Of a stretch of DNA of 64,000 nt, positions 62,077 through 64,000 are shown piece by piece. Origin of the DNA: Pseudomonadota bacterium (GTDB lineage: Bacteria > Pseudomonadota > Gammaproteobacteria > Burkholderiales > Burkholderiaceae_C); NCBI GenBank assembly GCA_029780695.1, contig JAKOYD010000149.1, positions 1 to 64,000 of the forward strand, read 5' to 3'. The notes beneath the pieces were generated by a model. The model had not been told where the DNA came from and did not search any database. It worked only from the letters and a program-made list of their open reading frames with translations. Position numbers and translations under genes: made by a program. Within the stretch, counting starts at the first letter, position 1, and each line of letters opens with the position of its first letter.

Positions 62077-63330
62077 TCAGCCTCCGTTCAGGGCCAGTTC
62101 GCGCTCCAGCACCTTGGGGTCGTCGCGCCAGCGCTCGAGCCACTCTTGCGCCACATCGCCGGGATACACATCCTCCACGCCATCGCGCAGGGCCTTCACC
62201 ACGGCGTTGGCCAGCGCGGCCGGTGCCAGCTTGGGCGGCGGCAGCTGCTGGTTCCATTCCTCGTCGATGGGGCCGGGAAAAACGTTGATGACGCGGATGC
62301 CGGCGGGCCGCATCTCGGCGCGCAGGCACTGGGCCAGGGAATACGCAGCGGCCTTCGACGCCGAGAACGTGCCGTGCGGGGGAAAGTTCGACAGCGCGTA
62401 GATCGACAGCAGGTTGACCCAGGCGCTGGCGTGCGTCACGCCGTCGGCGGCGCGGCCCTTGAGGGGGGGGCCGAACTCCTGCGCCAGCCGCAGCAGCCCG
62501 AGGTAATTCACATCCATTTCGGCGCGCGCCACGTCGGTGCCGCGCCGTGCGGCGATGCCGAAGCCGCGGTGCACCTCGGCGTTGTTGATGACAATGTCCA
62601 CCTTGCCACCGATCTCGCCCGCCAGCTCGGTCACCGACCGGCCGTTGGTCACGTCGAGAGGCACCAGGCTCACTTGCGGCAACCGTGCGAGTTCGTCCAT
62701 GCCGGGCAGCTTCTTCCAGGGTTCGGCGTGGCCGGTCCAGACAATGTCTGCGCCGGCCTTCACCAGCGCCTTCACCAGCGCTTGGCCAACAGCGGTCTTG
62801 CCATCGGTCACCAGCACCTTGCGGAATTTGGGGTCGGAGGTCATCTCGCGCAACATCGGGTCATCGGCCATGTGAGCCTCGTCTTCAATAGGAAAAGCAA
62901 TCAGCACGGCCTGGCCCGCGCGGTCGAGCCGCGCACCCAGACGCACACGCTGCGCATCGTCACCCACCGCGCCGTGCAGGTGTGCCATGACGCTGGGACC
63001 GGCGTCGAGCTGCACCATGCCCAGGCGCCACGGCAGGCGCTCGCGAAAGTACAGGTCGTTGCTGTGGTGCAGCGTGGTGGTCGCCAGCAGGCGGCCGGCG
63101 CCCGACTGCTCGCGCCAGCGCAGCCGCGGCGACAGACAGCGGTGGCAGGCCTCGCGCGGCGGGTATTGCACGGCACCGCAGTCTTCGCAGGTCTGCAATG
63201 CAAAGCGTCCCTGAGCGGCGGCAGCGGTCAGGCCCAGCGCCACGCGGCCACGCGAGCCGGGTGGCAGATTGATTTGCGGTGTGCGCAGAACGGGGTTCTT
63301 GCGCTTGGGGCGCATCAGCGGCATGGTCAT
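62077..63330 (-). CDS. DUF35 OB-fold/zinc ribbon fused to a degenerate SDR domain
   Basis: A 417-aa fusion. Residues 1-165 are a DUF35 acyl-CoA-associated domain: zinc ribbon CEDCGAVQYPPREACHRC near 47-64, then an OB-fold (GMVQLDAGPSVMAHL). Residues 170-410 look like an SDR, but the Rossmann glycine motif is weak (VLVTDGKTAVGQ) and the catalytic YxxxK reads FSASK, so the Tyr is missing. DUF35 proteins pair with thiolases, and the thiolase gene overlaps the start (ATGA). The SDR part may be structural, or may bind a CoA or NAD without redox activity. Confidence 0.85.
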   Translation of the reverse strand: MTMPLMRPKRKNPVLRTPQINLPPGSRGRVALGLTAAAAQGRFALQTCEDCGAVQYPPREACHRCLSPRLRWREQSGAGRLLATTTLHHSNDLYFRERLPWRLGMVQLDAGPSVMAHLHGAVGDDAQRVRLGARLDRAGQAVLIAFPIEDEAHMADDPMLREMTSDPKFRKVLVTDGKTAVGQALVKALVKAGADIVWTGHAEPWKKLPGMDELARLPQVSLVPLDVTNGRSVTELAGEIGGKVDIVINNAEVHRGFGIAARRGTDVARAEMDVNYLGLLRLAQEFGPPLKGRAADGVTHASAWVNLLSIYALSNFPPHGTFSASKAAAYSLAQCLRAEMRPAGIRVINVFPGPIDEEWNQQLPPPKLAPAALANAVVKALRDGVEDVYPGDVAQEWLERWRDDPKVLERELALNGG

Positions 63331-64000
63331 GTCGGGGCTCCCAGAATGACGGCGCCGGTGCACAGGCAGCGGTCGTAGGTCACCATGCCGAAGCCACACA
63401 CCAGCCCCGTGGCGGCATTCGGCACGCTGCGCTCGCCGGCGGCGCCCGTCAGCTGGCGCAGCGCTTCGACCATGCCGAGAAAGCCACCCGCGGCGCCCGC
63501 CTGCCCGACGGACAACTGGCCGCCGCTGGTGTTGTTGGGGAAGTCGCCGTCCCAGGTCAACCGCTTTTCGCGCACGAAGGCCGGGCCTTCGCCCTTGTCG
63601 CAGAACCCGAGGTCTTCGAAATGCATCATGACGACGACCGGATAGTCGTCGTAGGTCTGGATGAAGTCGATGGCGTCGGGCCGCACGCCGGCCATGGCGT
63701 ACAAGTCTTCGCGGTCCATGCGCCAGCCGCCGCGCACCATGATCGGATCGTCGGCATAGGCGTTGTGCCGCTCGATGGCGCCGCGCACCTGCGCGTAAGG
63801 CAGGCCCAGGTCACGCGCGCGCGCTTCGCTCATCACCAGAAAGGCGTCAGCCCCAGCGCAGGGCATGACGCAATCGAACAGGTGCAGCGGCTCGGAGATC
63901 GCCTTGGCCGCCATGTACTCGTCCAGCGTCAGTGGCTTCTTGAACAGCGCGTTGGGATTCATCAGCGCGTTGGCGCGCTGGCTGACCGCGATGCGGCCGA
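63327..64000 (-). CDS. Thiolase family protein (SCP2-thiolase type), partial at the window edge
   Basis: The C-terminal 224 or so residues of a thiolase-like protein; the start lies beyond position 64000. Features are CAGADAFLVMSEARA, IQTYDDYPVVVMMHFEDLGFC, NTSGGQLSVGQAGAAGGFLGMVEALRQL, and VCGFGMVTYDRCLCTGAVIL at the end. This layout belongs to the thiolase group that pairs with DUF35 proteins. It would cleave or form a beta-ketoacyl-CoA at the end of ring degradation. The frame is open to the edge. Confidence 0.9.
   Translation of the reverse strand, partial: GRIAVSQRANALMNPNALFKKPLTLDEYMAAKAISEPLHLFDCVMPCAGADAFLVMSEARARDLGLPYAQVRGAIERHNAYADDPIMVRGGWRMDREDLYAMAGVRPDAIDFIQTYDDYPVVVMMHFEDLGFCDKGEGPAFVREKRLTWDGDFPNNTSGGQLSVGQAGAAGGFLGMVEALRQLTGAAGERSVPNAATGLVCGFGMVTYDRCLCTGAVILGAPT

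Overview
The window is chromosomal DNA of a GC-rich betaproteobacterium, most likely a Comamonadaceae member (Ottowia/Acidovorax/Hydrogenophaga-like). The grounds are dense GC-rich coding, four orphan Bug/TctC solute receptors without TctA/TctB, several aromatic and acyl-CoA catabolic operons, and a short dispersed repeat (core GATAGCTGCTTGCGCTT) that recurs between genes and in frame inside genes. No tRNA, rRNA, CRISPR array, integrase or transposase was seen.

Layout. 1-3.5 kb: TetR regulator with a perfect palindromic operator, an SDR of the peroxisomal trans-2-enoyl-CoA reductase type, and an acyl-CoA carboxylase carboxyltransferase (atu-like acyclic terpene/branched acid context). 3.7-10.4 kb: acyl-CoA dehydrogenase, Bug receptor and ADP-forming-type acyl-CoA synthetase, divergent from an MmgE/PrpD protein and flanked by a LysR regulator. 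10.5-12.8 kb: phosphatidylserine decarboxylase and a glycine-rich IPTL-CTERM surface protein. 12.8-17.2 kb: 3-hydroxybenzoate/gentisate operon, divergent from a NodIJ-type ABC exporter (17.3-19.2 kb).

19.3-30.8 kb is the most distinctive region. It holds a cluster of 13-bp dyads and a near-consensus sigma-54 promoter, a small secreted protein, a secreted Met-Ser-Gly repeat protein (about 48 Met), a pentaheme lipoprotein cytochrome, a Tat-exported DmsA-like molybdoenzyme, a DmsB-like ferredoxin, a TorD chaperone and a NapF-like polyferredoxin. A two-component system follows: its kinase has a CxxCH heme motif in its periplasmic sensor, and its regulator is a sigma-54 activator. A hemerythrin closes the region. 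There is no DmsC-type anchor. The parts fit a self-regulated periplasmic redox system with unknown substrate.

30.8-42 kb: GMC oxidoreductase, 3-hydroxybutyryl-CoA dehydrogenase, Ohr, a potassium channel, DsbD/ScsB-like protein with a DUF411 protein and a truncated metal-sensor kinase, a MITE-like palindrome, a creatininase-family protein, a Bug receptor, a histidine phosphatase and a threonine-dehydratase-like enzyme. 42-50 kb: VOC and PhzF proteins (the latter with a 4x24-bp in-frame repeat), and a tightly overlapping LysE/EamA/cupin/aminotransferase operon divergent from a MocR regulator. The EamA gene and a nearby acyltransferase gene each carry one frameshift.

50-64 kb: a catabolic block on the minus strand that fits aerobic CoA-dependent 2-aminobenzoate degradation (RidA, CoA ligase, acyl-CoA dehydrogenase, enoyl-CoA hydratase, MarR regulator, SDR, fused FAD-monooxygenase/Old-Yellow-Enzyme). 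It is followed by a second set: ABC solute receptor, SDR, Bug receptor, cyclase, DUF35-SDR fusion and a thiolase cut by the window edge.
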